A stretch of 64,000 bases of DNA. Source: Trema orientale. Lineage: Eukaryota; Streptophyta; Magnoliopsida; Rosales; Cannabaceae. Position numbers and translations under genes: made by a program. Shown here piece by piece: positions 22,346 to 34,060 of the stretch. The DNA is taken from contig JXTC01000171.1 in the NCBI GenBank assembly GCA_002914845.1, positions 268,986 to 332,985 of the forward strand. Direction: 5' to 3'. The notes below the pieces were generated by a model. It saw only the letters and a program-made list of their open reading frames with translations. It did no database searches and was not told the origin of the DNA. Position 1 is the first letter of the stretch; each line of letters starts with the position of its first letter.

Positions 22346-24737
22346 TGTCACGACCCAAACTCCGGGCCAATGGTAGAAGAGGAATTTCACAAGTGGAAAT
22401 TCGTAATTTGTTTTAGAAAATTTTAGAAACTTCAATTTTTCAGAAAAACAACCGCTAGTAGCTTCTGTAAAAATTTATAAAAATAGTTCAAATTGTAAAT
22501 TCCCACAGTTTGTGATCACTACCAGACATAGACTGTTAATAATAGTAATAAAACATATATATGTATCACCATTGTCATCACAAGTAGGCATAATGGATAA
22601 TATAGGCTAAATCCAAAGTATGAGCCTTAAATGTTATTACAGTTTCAAAATGAGTTATTAAGTAGTTACCAACTACTAAACTAGTGATATTCTTCCAGTC
22701 CTAGTCACTCTGCTCCGAAGTTGCCTAAGTCACACTGTACACCACCTGAGAGGGGGAAGATAAGGGGGTGAGCATTTACATGCTCAGTAGGAATTCAATT
22801 ACTTTTTTAATATGAATGCAACTTTTGAAACCTGCATGGTTAGTACCTTTCCAAAATCCAGTCCTAAAACAAGTCTGCAAATGATCAAGAATAATCACAT
22901 ATTCAAATTCAAAATCAAAACCAAAGTCACGATGTTGTACATATCATAAATCAACCAAGTACAAGTATGAGTTCTCATCCTCTTATCACAGTCCTGTAAT
23001 ACCTCTTGAACAGAAGTACCCAGCATCCTGACACTACCTGGAGGTGTGTCAGTAAATCCTGTGTAGGGGCCTAGGTCTCTCACCTAGCGCTGTAGCAACT
23101 CGCCAGCGATCTAAATACCATGATGCTAAAATGGAACTCAAGTGTGTGATCCTATGGAAGGTACAACATATCATAAAATGTGTAATAACCATGCATCAAG
23201 TATATCAAGAAATCATGCTTTAAAACTCATTTGGTATTATTCTGAGATTTACAGAAAATTGGGTAGCATAACGGCTGTATTTTCCCAAAATCAAAATTTT
23301 AAACCTACATAAAAAACTATACAACCAATCCCAGAACAATCCAATATATCTCAACAATTCACAAGTTCATCAAATATCCATTCAAATCATTAAAATACAT
23401 GAAAATCAATAATTTCAAGAAATAGGTCATAATGCATAATTTAAAACAAAATAAGTTGAAACTTGGTAATTTAACCCCTACCTCGCCTAGATAGCTAGAC
23501 TAAGCTATCGGCGCTCGTAGATTCTCCCGTTGGTCACCCGGTCGCTCGGAAGGTCGTTTCGGGATCCCGTGAGCTTATTTTGATGGGTGACTTTTCAAAC
23601 GAAGCTTCAATTTGCGAAACGGAGGCCACCACTGAATTCAGAGCACCCAAAAACGTTGGGTTAGACATATAATTCAATTAATTTAGGCCTCGGGCCCGTG
23701 GCACGCAAATCGAGGCGAAATCCCGAGTCTCGTGTCTCCGATTTCGTGCCAACTCAAAACCTATTGATGTTTTATATCAAAACTCATCTCTTGACCTTAT
23801 TTAGTCCAATTCCGAAGTGCAATTTCAGTTTCGAGGCCTCTAGCTCAAATTTGGGCTTAATTAGTAACTAATTAGAAAAGTTACGAAAATACCATTTTCT
23901 GAAAATATTTGGATAAACACCACAAATTTCAGATTAGTTTTTCTCTCAATCCTTATATCCTTTTTACACAAATCTACCACCCATACTCTTATCTTAAACC
24001 ACATTTCCATCCCTCAAAGTTTCATGAGCATTGGGTGAACATAACAAAATAATTGCACAAATGCCATTTTTTCGTGACGAAAATACCATAAAAAGTTTTC
24101 GGAGCTCACCGGAGCTTCTTGGCCAGAAATTTGTAGCGGTAGAGGGTCAACCCACGTAGGAAGAAGCTTGGGCTTCGATTTGGTGGCGGTGGGTGGTGGC
24201 TAACGGCGGCGAAACGCCGGATTTTGGCCGCGAAACACGCGGCTCGCGTGTGTGACTGGCGTGACTTTGCGCCCAGTTTCCGGTGACTAGGCGGCGCGAC
24301 ACTGGCGGGGAAAGGCCGGCTCTGGTTCTCTGGTTGGTGGGCTTCAAGGTCGGGCAGAGCTCGTGGCCTGGGTCGGCTCTGGTTGCCGGCGGGAGAGCTG
24401 TGAAGTGAAAGGTGCGAGAAGAAGAAGAAGAAGAAGAAGAAGAAGAAACGTGAGGGGGGGGAGAGAAAGTTAGGGATTTAAGTCATTTGGGGGATTTGTG
24501 ACACTTGTCACTTCTGGGCTGGTGACCCAGCTTCTCAAATTTAAATTTTAACCCCAAGTTTCGAATTTTATCTTCATTTAAGTCCTCAAAAATCTGATTT
24601 TGACCCCAACTTTAAAAATTTCTTCCATTTTGGTCCTTACCTGAAATTAATTCACACTTTAACCAATTTTATTTATTTTGAATTCTCAATTTTGTGAAAA
24701 GACCAAATTACCCCTTATAAAAATCAAGGTTTTTACA
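22346..24737 (-). repeat. element A 5' LTR
   Basis: Begins TGTCACGACC and ends GTTTTTACA. The GAA microsatellite at about 24418-24446 has about nine units against about five in the other LTR. Differences otherwise look few and mostly single-base. Confidence 0.95.
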
Positions 24738-24903
24738 TATAGTGTAGCTCATGGGATGGGTTAGGCCTCCCTTTTTCTTCGGTGGGCTGGCTTGGCCTAC
24801 GAAAATATTGGGTTGGATCGGACAGGGCCGCAGCATGCGATGGGCCTGCCTAAAATGGGTCAAACCGGGCTCGGCAGCGTATTGCTGCATCTTTACATCG
24901 AAC

Positions 24904-26589
24904 TATCGTCCAACATATTTATTTATTAAACTAGTATTATTTTTTTTGAGAAATTTAGGTAGATGACCAATATTTAAAATTTGATTAAGTAAATGTCCAT
25001 TTTTTAAATTTTATAGCTAAATGTCCAAGTATATATATTTTTACACTTGGTAGATATGTTTATCTACCAATTTCAGTCACTGTACTAAAATGTACTAGGT
25101 ATATAATTTTTTATACTTAGTATATAAAATTTTACATTTATTATATAAACATATATACCGGATATTTTGCTATAACATTTGACAAAAGGATATTTACTTA
25201 AATTTGGCCTAATATTTGGTCATATTTCTATAAGTTCCTTTTTTACTCAAAATACACTCCCTTAATTATATCAACCATTGATATCTTAGAGTGAGAGAAG
25301 AAACAAATGTCAAGAAGAAAAAGAATCAGTTTTTGCTTTACTGTGTCTCATCAAATATACTTTTAATTCCAACGCAGTTGGTAATAATTAACCTAGCTTT
25401 TTTTTCCCTAAGTTTTTCAAATTCAGAAATTATCTGGAGAAAAACCCAAAAGCAATTCCTCTAGCTTATGAATATTGGTTCTGGTAATTGATTGAGATTC
25501 GTACATTTTGTGGGGCCCTTAATTCTTGAATGAGGTTAATGAAAATAGTCCTTTGTTACTTAAATTTTTTTTTTTTTTTTCCTGAAGGGTCTTAACATTT
25601 TTTAGCACATTGAAAAGAATAATTTTTTTTGGAATATTAATTAATAAATTCAAAAAAGGAGAGTGAACAAGAACGCATAACAGAAATAGAAAACGAATCA
25701 AATTAAGGATTTTTTTTTCCTTTTTTTGGATACAATAGTTAACAGTGTTCCCTTTACAAGGAAAAAAAAAAGTTAACAGCGTTAAATAAAATGGCAATTA
25801 ACTTTAATGGTGTTAAACTAAAGTAATTAGATCAAGGAATTCATTAAATTATATAAAAATAACTATCGATAGGTAAAATAAATAATAAATAATCTAAATT
25901 TTTTGGCTAACTAACCCCTAAATCATAATCATTAAATCCATATCCAACAGTGAAAATTTTGTAACTATTGACAGATAAATGTCAAAATCACTACTGAAGT
26001 CCGATATTTCACTTTCTTCACATCGACTTGTAATTGAATATTATAATTTATAATCTATGAAGATGAAAATGGTTAATGGCACAAATGCTCCCTTGACTAT
26101 TTATGTTGTTTCGATTTGGTCCTTGTGGTTTCAATTTTGCCAATTAAGTCCCGAAGCTCCCTTTTGTTAGCAATTCACTCCAAATCAATTACAGGTGTAA
26201 ATGATGGACGGAAAAGGCATTTGTGAAGCACGTTGGCTCGTCTGAAGGGGAAGGAGCACTTATGGTTTTCGCTTCGCTTATATCATATTGGAGGGAAAAT
26301 AGCACTAGGTGGAATAATCAATTGGGGCTTAGTGCTCCAAAAACTCAATTAATTTTCAACAAATCCGGCAGTGCGGGCGGGAGAAAGCTTTCATTCTATA
26401 GACCAAAAAAAAAAAAAAAAATAGCAAGGAGCATTGGTGTTCACTGAGTATTGTGATTTGGGGTTTTTTAATTTTTATGGGTTCGTTGTTCTGTTGACGT
26501 TTAGGATTTTTTTTTTCTTTAATTATTTTTTGATGTTGTGTTCATGGTGATTGTTATGATTTGGATTTTTTTCAAAAGAATTTAGATTA
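24904..26589. other. gene-free AT-rich spacer
   Basis: No gene is supported. There are poly(T)/poly(A) runs near 25565-25580 and 25766, and a poly(A) run at 26403-26419. The 26080-26180 segment (TTTGGTCCTTGTGG, AATTAAGTCCC) resembles a motif common in plant repeats, but I cannot assign it. Confidence 0.55.
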
Positions 26590-26867
26590 GGGTATATTAC
26601 CTATTATGCCTACTTGTGATGATGATGGTGATGCATATGTATGTTTTATGAATACTATAAACAATCTATGTCTAATGGTGATCACAAAACTATGAGAATT
26701 TACAATATGAATTATTTTCATAAATTTTTACAGAAGCTATATATTGTTTTGAAACTAGCCGTCGTTTTTCTGAAAAATTAAACTTTCTAAAATTTTTTAA
26801 AACAACTTATGAATTTTCATTTGTGAAATTGCCCTTCTGCTACTGGCCCGGGTTTTAGGTCGTGACA
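26590..26867 (+). mobile_element. truncated LTR fragment of the element A family, opposite orientation
   Basis: Read on the minus strand this matches the first ~275 bases of the plus-strand reading of the element A LTRs: TGTCACGACC, then the GGCC(A)GTAGCAGAAG block, TTCACAAATG, TTTCAGAAAAACGAC and GTGATCACC. It ends cleanly at 26867 in CGTGACA. The inner end is lost near 26590, so this is a remnant on the opposite strand from element A. Confidence 0.75.
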
Positions 26868-27147
26868 ATTATTCAGGTAATTCTTGATTTTATGTTATTA
26901 TGTTTGTAAATCTGAAAAATTGATTAAGAAATCAATTTAAAAAAAAGAAAACAAAAGAGATCAGACTTTAAGTTAGATTATTTAGAGAGCACCAAAAAGA
27001 GAGCATAATATTTTACAATTACCATATGAAACAATCTTAGACGACAAACTTAACAACATATTTTTTCTTTTTTCTTTTTCTTTTTTTTCTCTTTTTTTTT
27101 TTTGACATATAATTATATTGTTCACAAACACAGCTTCATTCTTCAAT

Positions 27148-28476
27148 TCATGCAGTTGGAGAAACGAATGAAATAAACTCCTCGTCACGTTCAAATTTAG
27201 CCATGTCTTCTTCCTCCAAGTCGATATAAGCTTCAATTCCGTCACCCGATTTTCTGTCTACAAAAATGACAAGATTCTTGCAAGGAAGGGGATTCGCACC
27301 TATCCATAAAGGCTGTCCCCAACCAAAATCAAAGTGATCATAGAGTGGAAACCTACATATGCTAGTAAATTTAAGATCAATAATCTCTCCTTTGGCCAAT
27401 TTCTCAGCATGTTCTTTTGTAAAGTTGATGAATTGATCAGTGCCCATCTGTATCTTCTTGGCAAACTCTTTGTCATTACCACTTTTTATTAGGTTTCTCA
27501 TCTCCCTCACTAGGTTGCTAAAGCTATCTTCTTCGCAGCTCGTTGAATCTAGACAGCGAATAAATTGTCTTGAAAAATTCCCAAATGAATTTTCTTGGAC
27601 TGGAGGGTCAATCCTCGTACGAAGATTAAACGCTTGAGCTATAGCATACCGCCTTTTTCTAGGACCAAAACCTTCTTGAGTTACAGCCATATAACGATTA
27701 CATATGAAAGCAGACAAGGCCTCCACACGAGTAGGGCGACTAATCTTCTCGTTTTTTAAGTTACCGCTCTCTACATATTTTGCCCTAAGAGAATCTATCT
27801 TGGAAGATTCAAACACAAACCTCTTTGTCACAATATTTTTGGTTGGGATATCAACTCTTGGAACATCAAGACTGGATATATCCTTCGTTGGAAAAAGTGT
27901 GGATGACACAAATTGTGGCCAAGGAATTTGTTGATTGTCATCTCCTCTGGTAGCGGCTGCCCAACATTTTGTAAACATCAAAGCGGATAAAGCATCACCA
28001 ATTTTATGTGTGATACAAAAGCCAATTGCTATTCCACCGCATTCAAAGATATTGAGTTGGACCCCAAGCAATAGGTCAACTCGACCATCTAATTCGAAAG
28101 GGACAAACTTTGGGAGTTCAATGGGGTCAAGATTTGGGAGGATGTCGGATAGTTTGCAATTGACTCGTGCTTCCAAATAGGGGATTCCCTCGTCATTGCA
28201 ATTGAGGAAAAGGTTGTCTTTGATACGTCCGGCTAAAGGGTAATATCGGGTTAAGACATCGGATAGGGATTTTTTGAGCTTGCGAGATATTTCAGCAACA
28301 TTGAGGCTTTGATCAGAATCATTAGCTTTTGAAGGAAAGAAAATGACCAAGTTGTTATAAATATGGCTAGATAATTGGTCAATATAGGAGAGTGGGTAGA
28401 AGCGAAGGTCGCTAGGTGTTGGGGATGATGGTTTGATGATTGAAGTGGACACTAGTTCAACTTCAATCTTCACCAT
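27148..28476 (-). CDS. BAHD-family acyltransferase, vinorine synthase-like
   Basis: This is a single intact frame of 442 codons, the usual BAHD length (430-460). BAHD enzymes move an acyl group from an acyl-CoA to an alcohol or amine in the cytosol, in plant specialised metabolism. The catalytic HxxxD motif is HKIGD (His157, Asp161). The structural DFGWG motif is at residues 383-387, unchanged. YPLAGR (79-84), NLR (284-286) and SFGNF (297-301) are also family-typical. The sequence most resembles the vinorine synthase/deacylvindoline acetyltransferase-like group, often intronless as here. The motifs do not reveal acceptor or donor. Start: first ATG after a TATA box about 75-85 bases upstream. 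It is the only gene here without visible damage and the only clear host gene. Confidence 0.93.
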   Translation of the reverse strand: MVKIEVELVSTSIIKPSSPTPSDLRFYPLSYIDQLSSHIYNNLVIFFPSKANDSDQSLNVAEISRKLKKSLSDVLTRYYPLAGRIKDNLFLNCNDEGIPYLEARVNCKLSDILPNLDPIELPKFVPFELDGRVDLLLGVQLNIFECGGIAIGFCITHKIGDALSALMFTKCWAAATRGDDNQQIPWPQFVSSTLFPTKDISSLDVPRVDIPTKNIVTKRFVFESSKIDSLRAKYVESGNLKNEKISRPTRVEALSAFICNRYMAVTQEGFGPRKRRYAIAQAFNLRTRIDPPVQENSFGNFSRQFIRCLDSTSCEEDSFSNLVREMRNLIKSGNDKEFAKKIQMGTDQFINFTKEHAEKLAKGEIIDLKFTSICRFPLYDHFDFGWGQPLWIGANPLPCKNLVIFVDRKSGDGIEAYIDLEEEDMAKFERDEEFISFVSPTA

Positions 28477-28550
28477 TTCTTCTTATCGATCGGGATTGGT
28501 CTATCTTAAAAGACGATTTGTGCTACACATATGCAAAAGCTGAGTTTCTT

Positions 28551-28560
28551 CTTATATAGA
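28551..28560 (-). promoter_or_regulatory. TATA box of the BAHD gene
   Basis: On the minus strand this reads TCTATATAAG, 75-84 bases upstream of the start codon. That leaves a 5' leader of about 45-50 bases if transcription starts about 30 bases downstream of the box. Confidence 0.6.
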
Positions 28561-29225
28561 CCTTGAAGGGCGTAACAGAGTCAAGTAGAAAAGAGATCAA
28601 GAAAAGTCAACAATAATTAGCTGATGCAATATATCACCATCGATTTGGAATACATCTGTTCCCATATTGTTTAGGTGAGTAAATTGTATACAATGATCCC
28701 TCACCAAACGAGTTACGAAGTTTTATTATACATGTACCAACTTTTTAGTACGTGCTAAGATCAACCTCCCCATTACTTAACTGGCATCTATGATTTAAAA
28801 ACATTTTCATGTAAATTATGCAACTTTTTTTTTCTTTTAAAATTCATGGATTCATATTATGCAATCACGATCGATTACATTAATTATTAGGAAAATGGGG
28901 TCTAAAAGTTTTGAAGTTTAGATATTCACCGACAATAATGATCAGTTTATAGCCTTGTTTTATAGAAGAAGTTGGCACTGACATTGATTACACTGTACGA
29001 TTACATACGTGGGAATCTCTTTGTATAACACGACCTTTTTTTTTTTTTTTTTTTGGAATCTCTATGCTGACTTGGTGCTGAATATTAGCTTCGTTTATTA
29101 TGCTTTATAAAAATAGCAACATTCTTGTCAGAATCTTTCCTAGAAGCATGCAAGTACTAAATTCAAGAAATTAATAGAGACACGAACCAACCATAAATGC
29201 CTCTTTTTAAATTTTGATACATATA
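28561..29225. other. BAHD upstream region, no gene
   Basis: AT-rich, with a poly(T) run at about 29036-29056. The promoter presumably lies here, but apart from the TATA box I recognise no element. Confidence 0.5.
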
Positions 29226-30029
29226 GGTGTGTTTGATTTAATAGAATATAATAGTTTAGGAATAGAAATATATTAGAATTGGAAAAGAACAGAATGACCA
29301 ATGAATCCAATTCTTATGTTTGATTTAATATTGAAATTCATGTACGAATTATGCCTACTACGTTCGGTTGGTAGTTGAAATGTAATAAAATAATAACTAT
29401 TTTGACAGAAATACCCTACTGCTAAACACGTACTAAAAATATTAAAATATATTTGAAGAGCTTAATTTATATATACTAATTACAGTAATAACTATCAGAT
29501 AAAAGAGTGAATACAGTTTGAGTGTCTTTATGTACATAAATACATGGAATCAAAAAAATATGGAAATATTCTCATCATAAATTGAGGGGCTGGTATTTTT
29601 ACACGAAATATCTAACAAAAGTGAAGCTTAACTAATGATCATTACATATTACTAAAAAAAAAAAAACTCACGTACTATGGGAGTTGCTACCCATCCCCAT
29701 CCCATCGACCCACTAGATTTACTCTCCATTTTTTAAGAACAATTTACTTGCAAAATCATGATATTATTTTTGAACATAGATGTATAAATATGTATATAGA
29801 TATATATATATATATATCTATATGTATGTGTGTTGCAAGGTTAATTATGTAAAAGATGTGATGCATTTTGAAGGGATAATTTGCAAAAAAAAAAAGAATA
29901 TTTTATTAATTTCAATTTTGGAATGGAATAGCTATTCTTATGTCTTTTTGCGTAACCAAAGGAAGGAATACACTTTCCATAAGAATTGTGTTTCCATTCT
30001 AATGGTAATTCTATCAAACTAAACACATG
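29226..30029. mobile_element. possible non-autonomous DNA transposon (Harbinger-like ends)
   Basis: TGTGTTTGATTTAATAGAAT at the left (29228) faces the complement of TGTGTTTAGTTTGATAGAAT at the right (ending 30027), with 3 differences in 20. The inside is AT-rich, with (TA)n near 29795-29822. I could not find a convincing target duplication, so the call is tentative. Confidence 0.35.
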
Positions 30030-30295
30030 TTTACTAATCTGTAGTGAAAATAAAAGGAAAGAGAAATGGAATGGAAATGTGTTTAAAAAGGAATGAAAAT
30101 GAATCAAAATTCGAGTCTTCCTTCCAAAATTTAACTTATTATATAAATGATTCTGTATGCTCTAAATAGATTGGTAAACACATAAATAGAAGAAAAAATA
30201 AATCATTTTTCTAATTTCTATTCTTTTTTTCGGTCCATTATGGATTAATAAACATGTGCAGATGGATCAATTGGTGTTGCAAAGTTCTGTTTACT
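30030..30295. other. short AT-rich spacer
   Basis: No gene. The sequence after the possible MITE repeats some of its composition (GGAATGGAAATG) and could be an older extension of it. Confidence 0.4.
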
Positions 30296-32081
30296 TGTTG
30301 GTTTTGAAAATATTTTTACAGTGGAAGATTGGCCCATGAACATTCAAAAATTTTCTCAAAACAATTGACTATATGAGTATATAGTATTAATTCATAGCAA
30401 ATAGAAATATACAAAGAGAATAGATCTAATACCTCTTGTAGCCTATTAGCAGATCCTAACTTTTTTGTCTTCTGAATCACGATCTTCCAATCCAAGCCTC
30501 AAGCATAATTGGATGAATATGTGGGCGTTGCGTACAATTTCTTAAACTCATATTTTAGGCATTTACAATATTCAACACATGAGAATGCAAGAGTTTGTTC
30601 TACAGAGAACATGAAGACTCTCTTCTTTAGTATGTATTTCGCTAGGGTTTCATCTTATATATATGTATATATTTATTAAACTATTTAATAAATAAAATAT
30701 TAATCAAATTAATATATATATATAATAAAACAGAAGCATAACTATTTTTCCTTAAAAAACATAATGTTATATATATAGATAACTAATTAATCTAATTAAT
30801 TAATATATATATGTGTGTATATATATAAACTAGCAGATAATTTCTTCAAGGAAGGGTGTTTCACTTTCAGTTTATTTTCTAATTTCTTTTTATCTAATTA
30901 TCTGATAATTAGATATTTTTAAATTCAAAATTTAAACATATTAGGAAACTTAACTCTCCATAAATTTAAATTAATTAATTTAAAATTAATTAATTAATTA
31001 ATAACAATTATTAATTATTGTAGACAAATAATTTATCTAGGCAAAGTGTGCAGTAACAAAAATAATATAATATCTAGTATAGTGTTCATAGGAGGTGAAA
31101 TTAGGGACCTGCAGACCTGTAATTTAAGCTCCAATAAATTACGACAATTAATTAAACTCTTTAATTAATTTGTCTAATTTATTAATTATAGTATTATTCC
31201 ACTAAAAATCTATAATTGCAGTCTTAAAGTTACAGAATTAATTTACTCAGAAAATAACAAGCAGTCTATCGATTTAATCATTATATGTAGTTCAATCCTC
31301 CATAGATAATTCATAACTGGAGCCAAGTCATGTTCCGTTTTACCTCTCTAATTACATCTTTATCCTTATGTATCACTGATTCTCCAATGAACAATTAATT
31401 TATAAATTATTATAAATTCAGTACTCATATTGTTCAAGTCTTGAATCAATACACAAGAGAATCATCTTTCTAGCTTTCTAATGGAAGGAATATATTCCAT
31501 ATCTGTAAGTTACATTCCTAGCTACTCATCTCATTATGCTCCCAAGATAAAGTATTTCGATATGTTAAAAAAAAAAACAAATCTTTAACAAGTATGTTAA
31601 AAAACATAATGTTATAAATAGGAGTCTATAACTATTCAAGATTAAGATTGATTTACATATGATCATCTAGTGACATTATTTAAACTCTCAACAGTTAACG
31701 GAATTTATGTGAGATTTAAATCATATCTGATCCAGTCCTATACAATCGAATTATATAAAGTACCTACATTGTGATGTCAACATATTAATAGTCCAGATAA
31801 GATTATTACATTCTCAATTTTAATGGACTATACTAATAATATTTAATTAAAGATCCCATACTTTAATTAATTATTACGAACTATGTTTAATTTATTATCT
31901 ATAAATTTAATCCTCATGTATATAACACTTCTATACTAAATTTGTGGTAACATAAATAAACTAGGGATTTTCTGATATTTAAAGACATATAAATTATGCA
32001 CAAATTCAAATAGAAAAATGTCATTTTATTAATTTAGTAAATATCCAAAATATATATACTTTTAGGGCATAAACCCTAACG
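30296..32081 (-). repeat. element C 3' LTR
   Basis: On the minus strand it starts CGTTAGGGTTTATGCCC directly after the polypurine tract (TGTTAGGG is the usual form, so the first T seems mutated). It ends ...TTTTCAAAACCAACA at 30296. About 1786 bp, very AT-rich, no frames. The left boundary is inferred from the CCAACA terminus. Confidence 0.65.
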
Positions 32082-32095
32082 ATCTCCCACTTGCC

Positions 32096-32510
32096 CTAAA
32101 GAAAGTGAGACATGTCTCTCAATCCTAAACCTTCCAAGTGACTCTCAAAAGTCTTCGCTGGAAGTATCTTTGTAAAAAGATCAACAATCTTATTTTCGGA
32201 TGCTATCTTCATAAGTGTCACGTCTCCTCGATGTACTATCTCTCTTATCAGATGATATTTCCTCTCTGTATGTTTTCCTCTCTTGTGACTTCTTGGTTCT
32301 TTTGTATTCGCCACCACTCCACTATTGTCGCGGTATAAAATCAATAGCTTATCCATATTTGGAACAACTTCCAAATCAGTAAAGAATTTTTTGAGCTAAA
32401 CTACTTCTTTAATTGCTTCACAAGCTGCTATGTACTCTGCTTCCATAGTAGAATCTACAATGCTAGAATGTTTAACACTTCTCCAGACAATGGCTCTATT
32501 AGTCCAAGAT
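32096..32510 (-). pseudogene. element C RNase H, C-terminal part
   Basis: The frame shows the copia RNase H end: MEAEYIAACEAIKE near 32440, then a stop at about 32397 where the family has tryptophan, then LYRDNSGVVANTKEP, KHTERKYHLIREIV, VDLFTKILP and GLRDM before the natural stop at 32096. It joins the fragment at 54064 across element D. Confidence 0.88.
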
Positions 32511-34046
32511 TGACTACCCAAGAGGGGGGTAAATTGGGTTTTAAAACTTTTTGCGAACTTTTAAACTATGTAAGACCATAGACCACTATTTTGAAACTTT
32601 TAAGCTAAATAAACGATGATACCAAATATATAATAATAATACCAAGTATATTAAGCACACTATATATTAAACAAACAATTAAATAGTTTGCAAAAAAGTA
32701 AAGAGTGTAGGGATAGAGAAAATATAAACTCAGTTTTACGAGGTTTGACAAACACGACAGTTTTCCTACATCTCCTGCCCTCGACAACTTGCTTCGAGCT
32801 TTCCATTATCGGATCAAGATTATGGGCTTGATCGACCCTTGTACAAACTTAGTGAATTCTTCTTAGGCTCACCCAACCTTTACAATAGCCTTGACTGCGA
32901 CTCTATCATGTCTAACCTTGGATTATTTTGACTCTGGTGTCAATCCTCACCTACACAGATTGTTTAGACAATGGTACCAATCTCACCAACTCACGGGTTA
33001 TTTAGAATCCAGTGACAACCTTACTTACACTTGGGTTATTTAGACTCCGATAATAACCTCACCTAAATCGGGTTGTTTAGGCTGTGGTGGCAACCTCACC
33101 TCACAATTACAATTTTGGTTTTTGTTGAATCTCTCAACTAGAATCTCCCTCTAATGAATACAAGGTAAGCTTAGAGAGAATAGATGCAAACATAAGATAT
33201 GATCTAGTCTGGCTCAAGTGATTTTTGTAAAAAAATAGATTTGAAAGTTTGAATCACAAAAATTGATTTGAACAACTTGAATATATGATATAAGCAATGT
33301 AAGGAAGTTTAAGAATTGTTTTTAAGTGTTAGAAAAGCTTCTATTTATAGACTTGAATGAAAACAAGCCGTTTTAGACTGTTTGACAAACATTCTCTCAT
33401 TTTCGGTAGACTGAAAGTGTGTTTTTGGTTGACCCAAAATACTAGCCGTTGGTAGTGCAGTTCCAACGGTCGAATCTAAAAATTGCTGAAAATTCAGCAA
33501 AGAATCGGTAGACCAAATATGGCTTTTAGGTAGACCGAAAATACCAGAGAGCAAATTTTAATTTTATTTCAAGTCTTTTTCGATTCTTTTCAAAATGATG
33601 ACTTCTTAAATTGATTTTTATGAAATATGGATATTATCGAAATTCATAAATCAATTTAAAAGCTTGTGTAAACTAAATTTCATATTTTAGATTGAGATAA
33701 ACAAGTTTGACAGTGTTGCTTTAAAAATTTCTAATTTTATGAAAAATTTGAGCCATTAAGATCATATTATGTGTAGACAAGTGTTCAAATACAAGAACTA
33801 AATATTTAACCTTTGCTAGTCTAAGTCTTGTATTCTTGATTTTTGTCTTCAAGCTCTTTTTTGTAATCTATCTTCAAGCTCGATTCTACTAAGTCCAATA
33901 TGCATCCATCTTCAAGCTTGATTCTTTGATCAACTTGAGTGAGAACTTTTAAAGTTATTTTACTATACACTCAAGTTAAATCATTAGTACTAAATCAAAT
34001 GTTTGTTATCTTCAAAATAAGAGTGACAAACCTTAATTTCTCAATA
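32511..34046 (-). repeat. element D 3' LTR
   Basis: Matches 52517-54063. The end next to the polypurine tract reads TATTGAG on the minus strand where the other LTR has TGTTGAG, a G-to-A change in the terminal dinucleotide. Confidence 0.88.
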
Positions 34047-34060
34047 ATCTCCCCCTTTTT
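34047..34060 (-). other. polypurine tract of element D
   Basis: On the minus strand AAAAAGGGGGAGAT directly precedes the 3' LTR. Confidence 0.85.

Larger units (their letters stand above)
4666..24737 (-). mobile_element. Ty3/gypsy chromovirus (Tekay/Del-like), element A, split by element B
   Basis: Two LTRs of 2390 and 2392 bp (4666-7055 and 22346-24737) read TGTCACG...TTTACA on the plus strand and are flanked by the 5-bp duplication TATAG (4661-4665 and 24738-24742). The element runs on the minus strand. A primer-binding site of tRNA-iMet type lies beside the right LTR, gag-pol runs leftward, and a polypurine tract abuts the left LTR. The order PR-RT-RH-IN with a C-terminal chromodomain-like tail indicates a chromovirus, most like Tekay/Del. 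Without element B it is about 9626 bp. Several stops and frameshifts make it non-autonomous. Confidence 0.95.
3928..24895. mobile_element. non-autonomous hAT element, split by gypsy element A
   Basis: The ends are imperfect inverted repeats, TAGAGATGCAAC at 3928 and the complement of TAAAGATGCAGC ending at 24895. They are flanked by a perfect 8-bp direct repeat CATCGAAC (3920-3927 and 24896-24903). An 8-bp duplication and TAGAGATG-like ends are hallmarks of hAT elements. Both subterminal regions (about 3945-4225 and 4590-4655 on the left, 24750-24880 on the right) are packed with GGGCTGGCC/GGCCCA-type motifs, as in many plant hATs. Without the 20,077 bp brought in by element A the hAT is about 891 bp. 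It has no transposase, so it is non-autonomous. Confidence 0.85.

Noticed and set aside
27440-28180. Plus-strand frames of 65-81 codons
   Set aside because: They are antisense to the intact BAHD gene.
29010-29075. GGAATCTCT on either side of a T run near 29036-29056
   Set aside because: The enclosed segment is only about 45 bases including the T run. Slippage or chance is as likely as a retroposed insertion.
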